Shown here piece after piece: positions 52,940-61,135 of a stretch of DNA of 64,000 nucleotides. Position 1 is the first letter of the stretch. The number at the start of each line of letters is the position of its first letter. The DNA is from Sphaerisporangium corydalis (GTDB taxonomy: Bacteria > Actinomycetota > Actinomycetes > Streptosporangiales > Streptosporangiaceae), in assembly GCF_025506355.1 (NCBI RefSeq), contig NZ_JANZYP010000004.1:1-64000 (forward strand), written 5' to 3'. The notes beneath the pieces were generated by a model, which did not search any database, was not told the origin of the DNA, and saw only the letters and a program-made list of their open reading frames with translations. Made by a program: the position numbers and the translations under genes.

Positions 52940-53772
52940 TGTTCGCGAGCCTCCTCAATGATCGTCAGTGACGCTGACTGAGGCAGTGCATCCGCCCGTA
53001 TTGCGTCGTATCTGCCACGAACCTGTGCCACTATCGCCTCATCCGCCGTTATCAACCCTTGGGCGGCGGACTCGGCGTACACGATATCGGGCTCGTGTCC
53101 AGGTAGCCCTTCGGCTATGGCGAACTGCGATATCAGCCCCGGAGTGCATCCGGCGGAGATGGGTACGACCTGAATCGTCACGTTGGGCCACGCACTGACC
53201 TCCAAAAAGTAATCCAACTGCTCACGCATTATCTCGGGCGTTCCCACCGGGCGGTACAGAATTCCCTCATCCAGCAATGCCAATACGGTGACCGGAGGCT
53301 CCTGACGGTCCAGGACCAGCTTCCGACGCATCCGTTCCGTAAGGCGTCGATCCATCTCGGTTGACGAGATCATCGGAGCGCGCCGGAAGATCTGTCTCGC
53401 GTACGACTCCACCTGGAGAAGTCCGGGCGCCAGCAGGGGGTCCCAGCTTCGCAGGACCCCGGCCCTGCTCTCGACCTCCTCGACCCATCGCACGTGGTAG
53501 AGCGGGCCGCCGGCCGGTGCGACGATGCGCCGATACAGCCCCATAAAGTAGTTCTTCTCGGTCAATCCGAAGATCTGGTCGAGTTTTTCGGCATGGTCAT
53601 GCGAGGGGTTTCGCTTGGCCAGCTCGATCTGAGAGATCAGATCCTGGGAGCATCCCAAGCGCTCCCCTACCCGCGCCTGCGACAGACCCGCATTTTTACG
53701 ATAAAAGCGCATTTCAGCGCCAAACCGCGCAAGAGGTGACTTAAGCCCAGAGTCCATCTCATTTGCTGTCAT
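52921..53772 (-). CDS. XRE regulator with DUF5753 domain (WhiJ-like)
   Basis: This is a 283-residue protein with an N-terminal helix-turn-helix (about residues 18-75, RKNAGLSQARVGERLGCSQDLISQIELAKRNP) and the C-terminal DUF5753 domain. It belongs to the WhiJ family of developmental repressors whose genes sit with DUF397 and anti-sigma-like HATPase genes. ATG 53772 is divergent from the HATPase gene. It uses slightly more A/T than its neighbours. Confidence 0.92.
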   Translation of the reverse strand: MTANEMDSGLKSPLARFGAEMRFYRKNAGLSQARVGERLGCSQDLISQIELAKRNPSHDHAEKLDQIFGLTEKNYFMGLYRRIVAPAGGPLYHVRWVEEVESRAGVLRSWDPLLAPGLLQVESYARQIFRRAPMISSTEMDRRLTERMRRKLVLDRQEPPVTVLALLDEGILYRPVGTPEIMREQLDYFLEVSAWPNVTIQVVPISAGCTPGLISQFAIAEGLPGHEPDIVYAESAAQGLITADEAIVAQVRGRYDAIRADALPQSASLTIIEEAREHWTRRI

Positions 53773-53983
53773 GACACCTCCGGGGGCGAGGCAAGCGAAG
53801 GGGTACGGCAGTCCTACGGCAACTTACGTCAGCGATAGCCGTCATCGGGCGTTCTCTGCCGTGAAATATAACCGCGGACCAGCCTATTACGCAGGCAATC
53901 TGTACAGGCGACGACCCCATGCCCGGTCGGGTCACGGCTTGAGTACGGCAACCTGCTCGATGGGAAATGGAAACCGAGGCGGC

Positions 53984-54409
53984 ATGGCGATAAGCATCCT
54001 TCTGGGAACAGCGGAATTGCGGGGTACACCGTCGAGCGTGCGGGGGGCGCGGGAATTCGTCCGGATGACGCTGGGGGAAGGGCATCCGGCTCTGGATGAT
54101 GTGACGTTGCTCGTCTCGGAGCTGGTGACCAATTCCGTGGCCTACTCCGACTCGCAGGAGAACGACGGTGTCATCACGCTCTCCATCGGAGAGATCTCGC
54201 GCGGCAGGCTGCACGTCATGGTCACAGATGACGGTTCCGCCCGTTCTGTGCCACGGCGGCGCGCCGTCGAACTGATGGACGAGAGCGGGCGAGGGCTCGT
54301 CCTGCTCCAGGCGCTGGCGAGACGCTGGGGCACCTACCCCGATGGCACGCGGCGCGTCGTCTGGTTCCAGATCGGCTTCCGAAAACAGACCGCCGTTCGC
54401 GTTCCTTGA
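53984..54409 (+). CDS. HATPase-domain protein (RsbW/AbaA-like)
   Basis: This is a 141-residue protein with an ATP-binding fold as in SpoIIAB/RsbW anti-sigma kinases: N box VSELVTNSVAYSD, G1 box VTDDGSAR and G2 GRGLVLLQALARRWG. It lacks a dimerisation His domain. It completes the WhiJ/DUF397/HATPase triad. ATG 53984 follows GAGG by 4 bp; ATG 53960 and longer frames overlap the divergent promoter. The last codons seed a 36-bp tandem repeat. Confidence 0.88.
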   Translation: MAISILLGTAELRGTPSSVRGAREFVRMTLGEGHPALDDVTLLVSELVTNSVAYSDSQENDGVITLSIGEISRGRLHVMVTDDGSARSVPRRRAVELMDESGRGLVLLQALARRWGTYPDGTRRVVWFQIGFRKQTAVRVP

Positions 54410-54511
54410 CGAGCGCGAACGCGGGCGTACATTCACCGTCCCTGACGAGCGCGAACGCGGACGTCCACCCGCCGTCCTTGATGAGCGCGGACGCGGGCGT
54501 ACACCGGTCGT
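54404..54511 (+). repeat. 36-bp tandem repeat at the end of the HATPase gene
   Basis: Three copies start at 54404, 54440 and 54476, each opening CC[T/C]TGA[C/T]GAGCGCG. The first copy contains the gene's TGA stop, and all three keep a TGA. Confidence 0.9.
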
Positions 54512-54565
54512 GGCATCTTGTGCGGCCGGAATGGGTGGGAGAACGGCAGGCGGCAGACTGATCTC

Positions 54566-55312
54566 ATGCCTTCCTCGTCGCTGATCTCCGTCACGCCGTT
54601 CCTGCCCGTGGCGTTGCTCCTGCTCGTCGCGGTGGGCGCGCTGGTCGCGGGGCTGGGAGGGCTGGGGCACAGCAGGGGCGTCATGACCGCGTGCGTCAGG
54701 GCGGCCGTCCAGCTCGGCGCGGTGTCCGCGGTGATCGCGTGGGTGGTGACCCTTTCGGTGGCGGTGGCGGGGTTCATCCTGCTGATGTACGGCGTCGCGA
54801 CCTTCACCGCTGGACGGCGGATCACCAAGGGCCGTCGGGTGTGGTGGGCCGGGCTGCCGATCGCGGCCGGGACGCTGCCGGTGCTGGTGATCCTGGTGTC
54901 CGGCGGGGTGATCTCCACCGACGGCATCGTGATCATCCCCATCACCGGGATCCTCCTGGGCGGGTGCCTGACCGCGACCACGCTGGCGGGCCGCCGCGCG
55001 GTCGACGAGCTGCGCCAGCGACACGGGGAGGTGGAGGCCGCACTGGCGCTCGGGTTCGGCCCGAGGGACGCGGCGCTGGAGATCTGCCGCCCCGCGACCG
55101 CCCAGTCACTGGTCCCGGCGCTGGACCAGACCCGGACGGTCGGGCTGGTCACGCTCCCGGGCGCGTTCGTGGGCATGCTGCTCGGCGGCGCGACCCCGAT
55201 CCAGGCGGGGATCGTGCAGCTCGTGGTGCTCGTCGCCCTGCTGGCGGCCGAGGCGGTCGCCGTCCTCGTCACCCTCGAGCTCGCCGTCCGAGGCCACCTC
55301 GCCGAACCGTAG
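54566..55312 (+). CDS. fetB: FetB/YbbM-type ABC permease (UPF0014)
   Basis: This is a 248-residue membrane protein with about seven helices. The conserved core includes VRAAVQLGAVSAVIAWV, EAALALGFGPRDAALEICRPA and TRTVGLVTLPGAFVGMLLGGATPIQAG. In E. coli FetAB exports iron and protects against peroxide stress. No FetA ATPase gene is adjacent, so the partner must be encoded elsewhere. ATG 54566 has a weak ribosome binding site and follows the 36-bp repeats. Confidence 0.88.
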   Translation: MPSSSLISVTPFLPVALLLLVAVGALVAGLGGLGHSRGVMTACVRAAVQLGAVSAVIAWVVTLSVAVAGFILLMYGVATFTAGRRITKGRRVWWAGLPIAAGTLPVLVILVSGGVISTDGIVIIPITGILLGGCLTATTLAGRRAVDELRQRHGEVEAALALGFGPRDAALEICRPATAQSLVPALDQTRTVGLVTLPGAFVGMLLGGATPIQAGIVQLVVLVALLAAEAVAVLVTLELAVRGHLAEP

Positions 55313-55335
55313 CCCCTCGGCTTCGCACCACTCGA

Positions 55336-55404
55336 ATCGCCGGCCGGGACGGGTCAGTCTTCCGCCTTGATCGCCGACCGGGACGGGGTCAGTCGTCCGC
55401 CTGG
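55336..55404. repeat. 34/35-bp tandem duplication at a gene end
   Basis: Copy 1 (55336-55369) and copy 2 (55370-55404) share ATCGCCG-CCGGGACGGG-TCAGTC. Copy 2 contains the stop codon and last residues (…AIQADD) of the minus-strand gene; copy 1 repeats this as a decayed …AIKAED-stop. Confidence 0.8.
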
Positions 55405-55706
55405 ATCGCGGTCCTGCGCCACGGCCACGGATTGTTCCGCCAGAGCCGGGCGTGGACGAGGCCCACCGCCAGTACGCCCGCCGCCGCGGCCGCGTACCCG
55501 GGTAGCGGATGGGCGGATACCCCGGCGAAGTGCCAGCAGACCCCGGCGACCACGAACATCACCCACCCCACGACCACGTTCACCACGGCAGAGTCGCCGA
55601 ACGGCGCGGGGTTGCGGCCGTCACCGGTACTGCCCGCCATGAAGTACGGAAGCCCGTTGCCCGCGCAAAATCCGGATATGAACGCGAGCAGGATGGTCAT
55701 CGGCAT
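55389..55706 (-). CDS. Small membrane protein in TetR operon
   Basis: This is a 105-residue protein with three predicted helices (MPMTILLAFISGFCAGNGLPYF, VVNVVVGWVMFVVAGVCWHF, GYAAAAAGVLAVGLVHARLW). It has no recognised family beyond similarity to small hypothetical membrane proteins. Its ATG overlaps the TetR stop by one base (TGATG), so both are co-translated and both lie under the 31-bp palindrome. It may be a small efflux-associated protein. Confidence 0.75.
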   Translation of the reverse strand: MPMTILLAFISGFCAGNGLPYFMAGSTGDGRNPAPFGDSAVVNVVVGWVMFVVAGVCWHFAGVSAHPLPGYAAAAAGVLAVGLVHARLWRNNPWPWRRTAIQADD

Positions 55707-56305
55707 CAGGCCTCACCCCTCTGGTGGCCGAGCAACGGCAGCAGCACCTGGTCGACGAGGTCGGTCAGGAACGCGTCGTCCAGCGGCCGGCTCGTGACGA
55801 ACGCGCGGGAGAACAGCATCGCCGAGGCCACCTCCGCGAGCATCTCCCGGTTCGACCGGGCGGGCACCTCGCCTCTGGCCACGGCCCGGTCGATCACCGG
55901 ATCGAACGCCTGCCGCTTGTCGTCGATCATCCGCGCCCGTACGGTCCGCGCCAGCTCCTCGTCGTGATGCATCGCCGTCATGAGGCCGAGCAGCACCCCG
56001 GCGTCCTGCGCGGTCAGCCCCTCGCGCATCGCCCGCAGCGTGCCCAGCAGGTCTTCGCGCAGATCGCCCGGGTCGGCCTGCTCGGCCATCCGCTGCCCGG
56101 CATGCCGCTCGACCGCGGTCACGACCAGCTCGGCCTTGCCGGACCAGCGCCGGTAGATCGTGGCCTTGCCGGCGCGGGCGCGGACGGCGATCGCGTCCAT
56201 GCTCATGCGGTCGTAACCGACCTCGGCCAGCAACTCCAGCGTCGCACCGAGGATCGCCTCCTCACGGGCCTCACTGCGCCCCTGGGGGGCTTCGTCACCC
56301 TTCAC
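55706..56305 (-). CDS. TetR-family regulator
   Basis: This is a 199-residue repressor with an N-terminal helix-turn-helix (about residues 15-60, AILGATLELLAEVGYDRMSMDAIAVRARAGKATIYRRWSGK) and a C-terminal TetR ligand domain. Its start lies 14 bp from a perfect 31-bp palindrome, so autoregulation is very likely. The co-transcribed membrane protein is the only obvious additional target in the window. Confidence 0.92.
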   Translation of the reverse strand: MKGDEAPQGRSEAREEAILGATLELLAEVGYDRMSMDAIAVRARAGKATIYRRWSGKAELVVTAVERHAGQRMAEQADPGDLREDLLGTLRAMREGLTAQDAGVLLGLMTAMHHDEELARTVRARMIDDKRQAFDPVIDRAVARGEVPARSNREMLAEVASAMLFSRAFVTSRPLDDAFLTDLVDQVLLPLLGHQRGEA

Positions 56306-56318
56306 TCGCCATCTCCCC

Positions 56319-56349
56319 TAATCTGAACGGAACGGTTCCGTTCAGATTA
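56319..56349. promoter_or_regulatory. 31-bp palindromic TetR operator
   Basis: TAATCTGAACGGAAC, one central G, and the exact complement form a perfect 15-1-15 palindrome. It contains the GGAACGGTTCC core seen in many TetR operators. Confidence 0.9.
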
Positions 56350-56445
56350 GCCGTCGAGATCGCCAGATGTCATCGGTTCCGGGGATTCGGGTCCGGCCGG
56401 GACACACCAGATCATCGCCGACCGGACCGCCCACGATCGATTCCG

Positions 56446-56814
56446 TCAGCGGTGGTCGTTCTCCTTCAGTTCGATGACCCAGGCACGACGCTCGGCGATC
56501 TTGCCGTCGCGCATGACGAACACCTCCGCCATGGACATCCGCATCTCGCCGCCGGCGGCCCGCCGCACCGTCCCGGTGAGTTCCGCCATGACGACGTCGC
56601 CCTGCTCGACCATGCGCACGACCTCCAGGTGAGGAGGGTCGAGGAATTCCGGCGGGCCGTCGATGGCCTTGTCGTAGGCGTCTTTGCCGGTCAGGTGGAA
56701 GGCGCCGAAGACGGTCCACTCGATGTCGCCGGTCAGGCAGGACAGGATCTGCTCGTGATCGTTCTTACGGAAGCCGTCGAGGTAGGTGGTGACGGTCTCG
56801 ATGTTCCGTGACAT
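56446..56814 (-). CDS. SnoaL-like (NTF2-fold) protein
   Basis: This is a 122-residue NTF2/SnoaL-like protein: an N-terminal helix (IETVTTYLDGFRKNDHEQILSCL), DIEWTVFGAFHLTGKDAYDKAI and a curved sheet ending RDGKIAERRAWVIEL. Members include polyketide cyclases, isomerases and many unknowns. ATG 56814 follows AAGGAG by 5 bp; an upstream ATG at 56844 is less likely. It is divergent from the class V aminotransferase gene. Confidence 0.87.
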   Translation of the reverse strand: MSRNIETVTTYLDGFRKNDHEQILSCLTGDIEWTVFGAFHLTGKDAYDKAIDGPPEFLDPPHLEVVRMVEQGDVVMAELTGTVRRAAGGEMRMSMAEVFVMRDGKIAERRAWVIELKENDHR

Positions 56815-56995
56815 GACTGCTCCTTCGAGTCGGGTGCCGTCCAAGAGCGCGCCGCCGTCCGAACCGGCGGCCCCTCGCAGGTGGGTCGGAGCGGCCAGAG
56901 CCTTCTCGACAGCTCAGGCCGGGACCGCCACCGTTGCCGTACATGGAAACGGGCATATCGTCTGGGAAGGTGAAGTGGGCCAGGTAGGAGGGTTC

Positions 56996-58198
56996 GTGGG
57001 TTACGACGTGGTGGGTGTGCGGCGGCGGTTCCCGGCGCTCGACGAAGGGGCCGCGCATTTCGACGGGCCCGGCGGGTCGCAGACGCCCGATGTGGTGGCG
57101 GACGCCGTGGCGGGGGCGATGCGCGCGGCCATGGCCAACCGGGGTGAGCGCACCGCCGCCGAACGGCGGGCGAGCGAGGTCGTCGTCGAGGCGCGCCAGG
57201 CGATGGCCGACCTCGTCGGCGGGACCCCGGACGGCATCGTGTTCGGCCGCAGCATGACGCAGCTGACCTACGACATCGCGCGGGCCCTGGCCAAGGAGTG
57301 GGGCCCCGGTGACGAGGTCGTCGTCAGCAGGCTGGACCACGACGCCAACGTGCGCCCGTGGGTGCAGGCCGCCGAGGCGCGCGGCGCCACCGTGCGCTGG
57401 GCGGCCTTCGACCGGGACACCGCCGAGCTGGACCCCGCCGAGGTGGCCGCCCTGCTCACCGAGCGGACCAGGCTCGTGGCCGTCACCGGCGCCTCCAACC
57501 TGCTCGGCACCCGCCCGGACATCCCGGCCATCGCCGGACACGTGCACGCGGCCGGCGCCCTGCTGTACGTCGACGGCGTGCACCTGACGCCGCACAGCCG
57601 GGTGGACATGGGCGCGCTGGGCGCCGACTTCTACGCCTGCTCCCCGTACAAGTTCCTCGGCCCGCACCTCGGGGTGCTGGCCGCCGACCCCGGTCTGCTC
57701 GACACCATCCACCCGGACAAGCTGCGCCCCGCCAGCGACCTGGTACCCGAGCGTTTCGAGCTGGGCACCCTCCCCTACGAGCTGCTCGCCGGGACGACGG
57801 CGGCGGTCGATTTCCTGGCCGGCCTGGTGCCCGGCGAGGGGACGCGGCGCGAGTGCCTGACCCGGTCCATGGCCGAGCTGGAGCGGCACGAGGACGCGAT
57901 GCTGGAACGCCTCGACGCGGGCCTGGCGGAGACGCCGGGGATCACCCTGCACGGCTCGCCGAGCCGCAGGCGCACCCCGACGACGCTGTTCTCCGTCGAG
58001 GGCGTCGCGCCCGGCGACGTGTACGAGTTCCTGGCGGCGCGCGGCGTGAACGCGCCGGCGGGCAGCTTCTACGCCTATGAGTGCAGCCGCTGGATGGGCC
58101 TCGGGGAGGCGGGCGCCGTCCGCGCCGGCATCGCCCCGTACACCGACGAGTCCGACGTCGACCGCCTCCTGAAGGGCGTCCGCGAACTCGCCGGCTGA
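56996..58198 (+). CDS. Class V aminotransferase, cysteine-desulfurase-like
   Basis: This is a 400-residue PLP enzyme of the SufS/NifS group with the PLP Lys in CSPYKFLGPHLGVL and VDGVHLTPHSRVDMG as the Asp/His region. The mobile catalytic-Cys loop typical of true desulfurases is not evident, so it may be a lyase or aminotransferase. GTG 56996 lies just after AGGAGGG; in-frame codons further upstream have no site. No Fe-S assembly genes are nearby. Confidence 0.85.
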   Translation: MGYDVVGVRRRFPALDEGAAHFDGPGGSQTPDVVADAVAGAMRAAMANRGERTAAERRASEVVVEARQAMADLVGGTPDGIVFGRSMTQLTYDIARALAKEWGPGDEVVVSRLDHDANVRPWVQAAEARGATVRWAAFDRDTAELDPAEVAALLTERTRLVAVTGASNLLGTRPDIPAIAGHVHAAGALLYVDGVHLTPHSRVDMGALGADFYACSPYKFLGPHLGVLAADPGLLDTIHPDKLRPASDLVPERFELGTLPYELLAGTTAAVDFLAGLVPGEGTRRECLTRSMAELERHEDAMLERLDAGLAETPGITLHGSPSRRRTPTTLFSVEGVAPGDVYEFLAARGVNAPAGSFYAYECSRWMGLGEAGAVRAGIAPYTDESDVDRLLKGVRELAG

Positions 58199-58278
58199 CG
58201 CGCGCCCCTGTGTACCCCGAACCGGCCGGCTGACGACGCCACCAGGCGGGACCACCAGGACCGGTAGAAACCGGCAGG

Positions 58279-59757
58279 TCAGGCCGTGGTCTCGGTCGGT
58301 GCGCTAGCGGGTTCGGGGGAAAGGGCCGGTTCGAGGGAAAGGGCCGGTTCGGGCGGAGCGGCGGGCGAGGTCCCCGCGCGCAGGCCGAACGCGGTGACGA
58401 CGGCGCCGAGGGCGGCGGCGGCGAGCGGGACGGCGAGGCCGGGCTGGAGCGCGCCGAGCCGTTCCTCGGGCGTGCCCCCGGCACCGGACGCCGAGGCGGT
58501 GACCGCGGTGACCGCCGACAGGCCGAGCGCGGTGCCGAACTGGATCGCGGTGTACAGCAGCCCGCCGGCCAGGCCGTGCTCGCTCTCGTCCACGCCCTCG
58601 GTCGCGGCCATGGTCAGCGGACCGTAGGCCAGGGAGAACGCCAGCCCGAGCAGGGCCATTGTCGGGAGCATGGCGGCATAGGTCCAGTCCAGCGTGACCG
58701 GCAGGAACAGCGTGTACGCCACGACGGCCAGCACCAGCCCGCCGAAGAGCACCCTGCCGTTCCCGAACCGGTTCACCAGCCGCGGCGTCAGCGTCGGGGC
58801 GAGGACGGTGTCGACGCCGATCACCAGCATGGCCAGCCCCGTCTGCAGCGGGCTCCACCCGCGCAGTTCCTGCAGGTACAGGGTGAGCAGGAACTGGAAC
58901 CCGGCGAACGAGCCGAGGAAGAGCAGCGCCCCCAGGTTGGCGCGCACCAGCGGCCCCGAGCGCAGGACGCCGAGCCGCACCAGCGGGTGGGGCGACCGCC
59001 GCTCGATCTGGACGAAGGCGGCCAGCAGCGCCAGCCCGGCCGCGATCGCCCCCGCCGTGCCGGCCCAGCCCGCGCCCGGGTGGTCGAGGCGGACCACCCC
59101 GTACACCAGCAGCAGCATCGCGCCGGTGATGGTGAAGGCCCCGGCCAGGTCGAAGCCGCCGGCCGGACGGTCCAGGGCGCCGGGGTCCCTCAGCAGGGGG
59201 ACGGCGGCCAGCAGGATCGTTCCCGACAGGATGACGGGCGCGAAGAACACCCACCGCCATCCCAGCGAGGCCAGCAGGCCGCCGGCGACCAGTCCGAGCG
59301 AGAACCCCCCTGCCGCCGTCCCGGCGTACACCCCGAGCGCCTTGGTGCGGCCGGGGCCGTCGGGGAAGGTGGCGGTCAGCAGCGCGAGGCCGGCCGGGGC
59401 CATGAACGCGGCGGCGACCCCGGTGGCGAACCGTGCGACCAGCAGCATCCATCCCTCCGTGGCGAACCCGCCCAGGCCAGAGAAGACCAGGAAGACGGTC
59501 AGCCAGAGCAGGAACATCCGGCGGCGGCCGAACAGGTCGGCGGCGCGGCCCCCCAGCAGCATGAAACCGCCGTAGCCGAGCACGTACAGGCTGACCACGC
59601 CGCTGAGCGTCCCGGTGGACAGGCCAAGGTCGGCGCGGATCGCCGGCAGGGCCACGTTCAGCATCGCGACGTCGATCCCCTCCAGGAAGATCGCGCCGCA
59701 CAACACGAGCAGGACGCCCCACGCGCGCCCGTCCATCCGGACGCTCACAGTGGACAT
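58279..59757 (-). CDS. MFS efflux transporter, DHA2 type
   Basis: This is a 492-residue drug:proton antiporter with about 14 helices, motif A (GGRAADLFGRRRMFLL) and the FLEGIDVAMLNVALP N-terminus. The C-terminus has a short repeated Pro/Glu tail (EPALSLEPALSPEPAS). ATG 59757 follows GAGAGGAG by 7 bp. It is divergent from an HxlR regulator gene with an inverted repeat between them, the usual arrangement for a regulated efflux pump. Confidence 0.9.
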   Translation of the reverse strand: MSTVSVRMDGRAWGVLLVLCGAIFLEGIDVAMLNVALPAIRADLGLSTGTLSGVVSLYVLGYGGFMLLGGRAADLFGRRRMFLLWLTVFLVFSGLGGFATEGWMLLVARFATGVAAAFMAPAGLALLTATFPDGPGRTKALGVYAGTAAGGFSLGLVAGGLLASLGWRWVFFAPVILSGTILLAAVPLLRDPGALDRPAGGFDLAGAFTITGAMLLLVYGVVRLDHPGAGWAGTAGAIAAGLALLAAFVQIERRSPHPLVRLGVLRSGPLVRANLGALLFLGSFAGFQFLLTLYLQELRGWSPLQTGLAMLVIGVDTVLAPTLTPRLVNRFGNGRVLFGGLVLAVVAYTLFLPVTLDWTYAAMLPTMALLGLAFSLAYGPLTMAATEGVDESEHGLAGGLLYTAIQFGTALGLSAVTAVTASASGAGGTPEERLGALQPGLAVPLAAAALGAVVTAFGLRAGTSPAAPPEPALSLEPALSPEPASAPTETTA

Positions 59758-59792
59758 CAGCAGACTCCTCTCGGGAACAACCGGATCGTCAT

Positions 59793-59828
59793 GGTTACCC
59801 AAGCGACTGCCGGTTCCTTCTTGTAACC
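59793..59828. promoter_or_regulatory. Inverted repeat in MFS-hxlR gap
   Basis: GGTTAC (59793-59798) and GTAACC (59823-59828) face each other over 24 bp. HxlR regulators often bind GTTAC-type inverted repeats, so this is a candidate operator for both genes. Confidence 0.55.
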
Positions 59829-59857
59829 AAGGGAATCGTCGTGCAGCATCGGTAGGC

Positions 59858-60355
59858 GTGGAAGAAGGCACTTCTAAGTCCCCCGGGCACTGCGGGGATA
59901 CCGGCGGCGACTACGACGTTCTCCAGTGGGACACCCGCGAGGACTGCGAGGTCCGGCAGATCCTCGACCGGATCGCCGACAAGTGGTCGCTGCTCGTCAT
60001 CGCCCTGCTCGACCGGCGCAGCCTGCGTTTCACCGAGCTGAAGCGCGAGGTCGACGGGATCAGCCAGCGGATGCTGACCCGCACCCTGCGCCATCTGGAA
60101 CGCGACGGCCTGGTGCGCCGCACCGTTCATCCGACCGTGCCGCCGCGCGTGGACTACGAGCTCACACCCCTGGGCGCGACCCTGCACGACACCATCCAGA
60201 CGCTGGTCACCTGGACCGAGAGGCACCAGAACGAGATCGCCGCCTCCCGCGCGGCGTACGACGTCCGCGCGGCGGCCGAGCGTGAGACGGCGGAGGCCGA
60301 GACCACCGAACGGAACGCCATCGCCCACGCCGCCCTCACGAACCGCCCCCGCTGA
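59858..60355 (+). CDS. HxlR-family regulator
   Basis: This is a 165-residue winged-helix regulator with the HxlR pattern CEVRQILDRIADKWSLLVIALL, LRFTELKREVDGISQRMLTRTLRHLERDGLVRR and PPRVDYELTPLG. The Cys preceding EVRQ is the redox- or aldehyde-sensing position in several relatives. GTG 59858 was chosen (GGTAGG just upstream). It likely controls the divergent MFS gene. The stop lies at the first base of a 29-bp tandem repeat. Confidence 0.9.
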   Translation: MEEGTSKSPGHCGDTGGDYDVLQWDTREDCEVRQILDRIADKWSLLVIALLDRRSLRFTELKREVDGISQRMLTRTLRHLERDGLVRRTVHPTVPPRVDYELTPLGATLHDTIQTLVTWTERHQNEIAASRAAYDVRAAAERETAEAETTERNAIAHAALTNRPR

Positions 60356-60557
60356 CCGGTCACCTACCCCGGCCCGCGCCCCAACCGGTCACCGACCCCG
60401 GCCCGCGCCCCAACCGGTCACCGACCCCGGCCCGCGCCCGGACCGGTCATCAGTCCCGGCCCGCGCCCGGACCGGTCACTGGTCCCGGCCCGCGCCCGGA
60501 CCAGTCACTGGTCCCGGCCCGCGCCCGGTTCGGTCATCGGTCCCGGTCCGCGCCCGG
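60355..60557. repeat. 29-bp tandem repeat, seven copies
   Basis: Seven contiguous 29-bp units (203 bp) share ACCGGTCA…CCCGGCCCGCGCCC. Adjacent copies are most alike and the last copies most diverged. The array starts at the hxlR stop and runs into the 3' end of the convergent GNAT gene, encoding its last residues. It has no unique spacers, so it is a mini-satellite. Confidence 0.93.
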
Positions 60558-61001
60558 TGGCCGCACCATGTAGATGTCGATCGGGTCCTCTGACTCGACG
60601 GTGAACCCGTGGCGTTCGTACAGCCGCCGGGCGGCGCTGCCCCGCAGGACGTTCAAGCGGACGGGCAGGCCATCGGCGTCGGTCCGGTCCAGGAGCGTCC
60701 GCAGGACGACCGTGCCGAGCCCCCTGCCCTGGACGTCCGGGGCGAGATAGAAGTGCTCCAGCCACCACCCGTCCTCGGCCGGCCGCAACGCGACACTGCC
60801 CGCGAAGGCGCCATCGGCCACGATGACCGACGTGTGCCGCGCGGAGAACGAGTCCCGCAACCGCTGCCGCACCCGCCCCTCGTCATACCGCCCCAACCTC
60901 TCCAAATCCCCCCGCATCACCACAGCCCGCAACTCCGCAATCACCTCAACATCCCCCGCCTCGGCCGGCCGCATCCCCCATTCCACGGGCCGGCCCGACA
61001 T
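60534..61001 (-). CDS. GNAT N-acetyltransferase
   Basis: This is a 155-residue acetyltransferase: MRPAEAGDVEVIAELRAVV at the start, the acetyl-CoA motif A in FYLAPDVQGRGLGTVVLRTLL, and LNVLRGSAARRLYERHGF as motif B. The substrate is unknown. ATG 61001 was chosen from the family length; a longer frame to 61109 adds an Arg-rich tail. The C-terminal PPGADRDR is encoded by the terminal unit of the 29-bp repeat. Confidence 0.87.
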   Translation of the reverse strand: MSGRPVEWGMRPAEAGDVEVIAELRAVVMRGDLERLGRYDEGRVRQRLRDSFSARHTSVIVADGAFAGSVALRPAEDGWWLEHFYLAPDVQGRGLGTVVLRTLLDRTDADGLPVRLNVLRGSAARRLYERHGFTVESEDPIDIYMVRPPGADRDR

Positions 61002-61135
61002 GACACCGGGCACCACCCGTCCCGCCTTCGTCCTCGCGTCCACGGCTGGATTATGCCAGCGAGGCCGTACGAGGACGCGCGCGACCAGGACCGTCCGACG
61101 TCCGCTCACGAGCTGCCCTCACCGGGTGGAGGCGG

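Noticed and set aside
60355-60557. Possible CRISPR array
   Set aside because: Seven 29-bp units are contiguous with no unique spacers, and no cas genes are near. It is a tandem mini-satellite.
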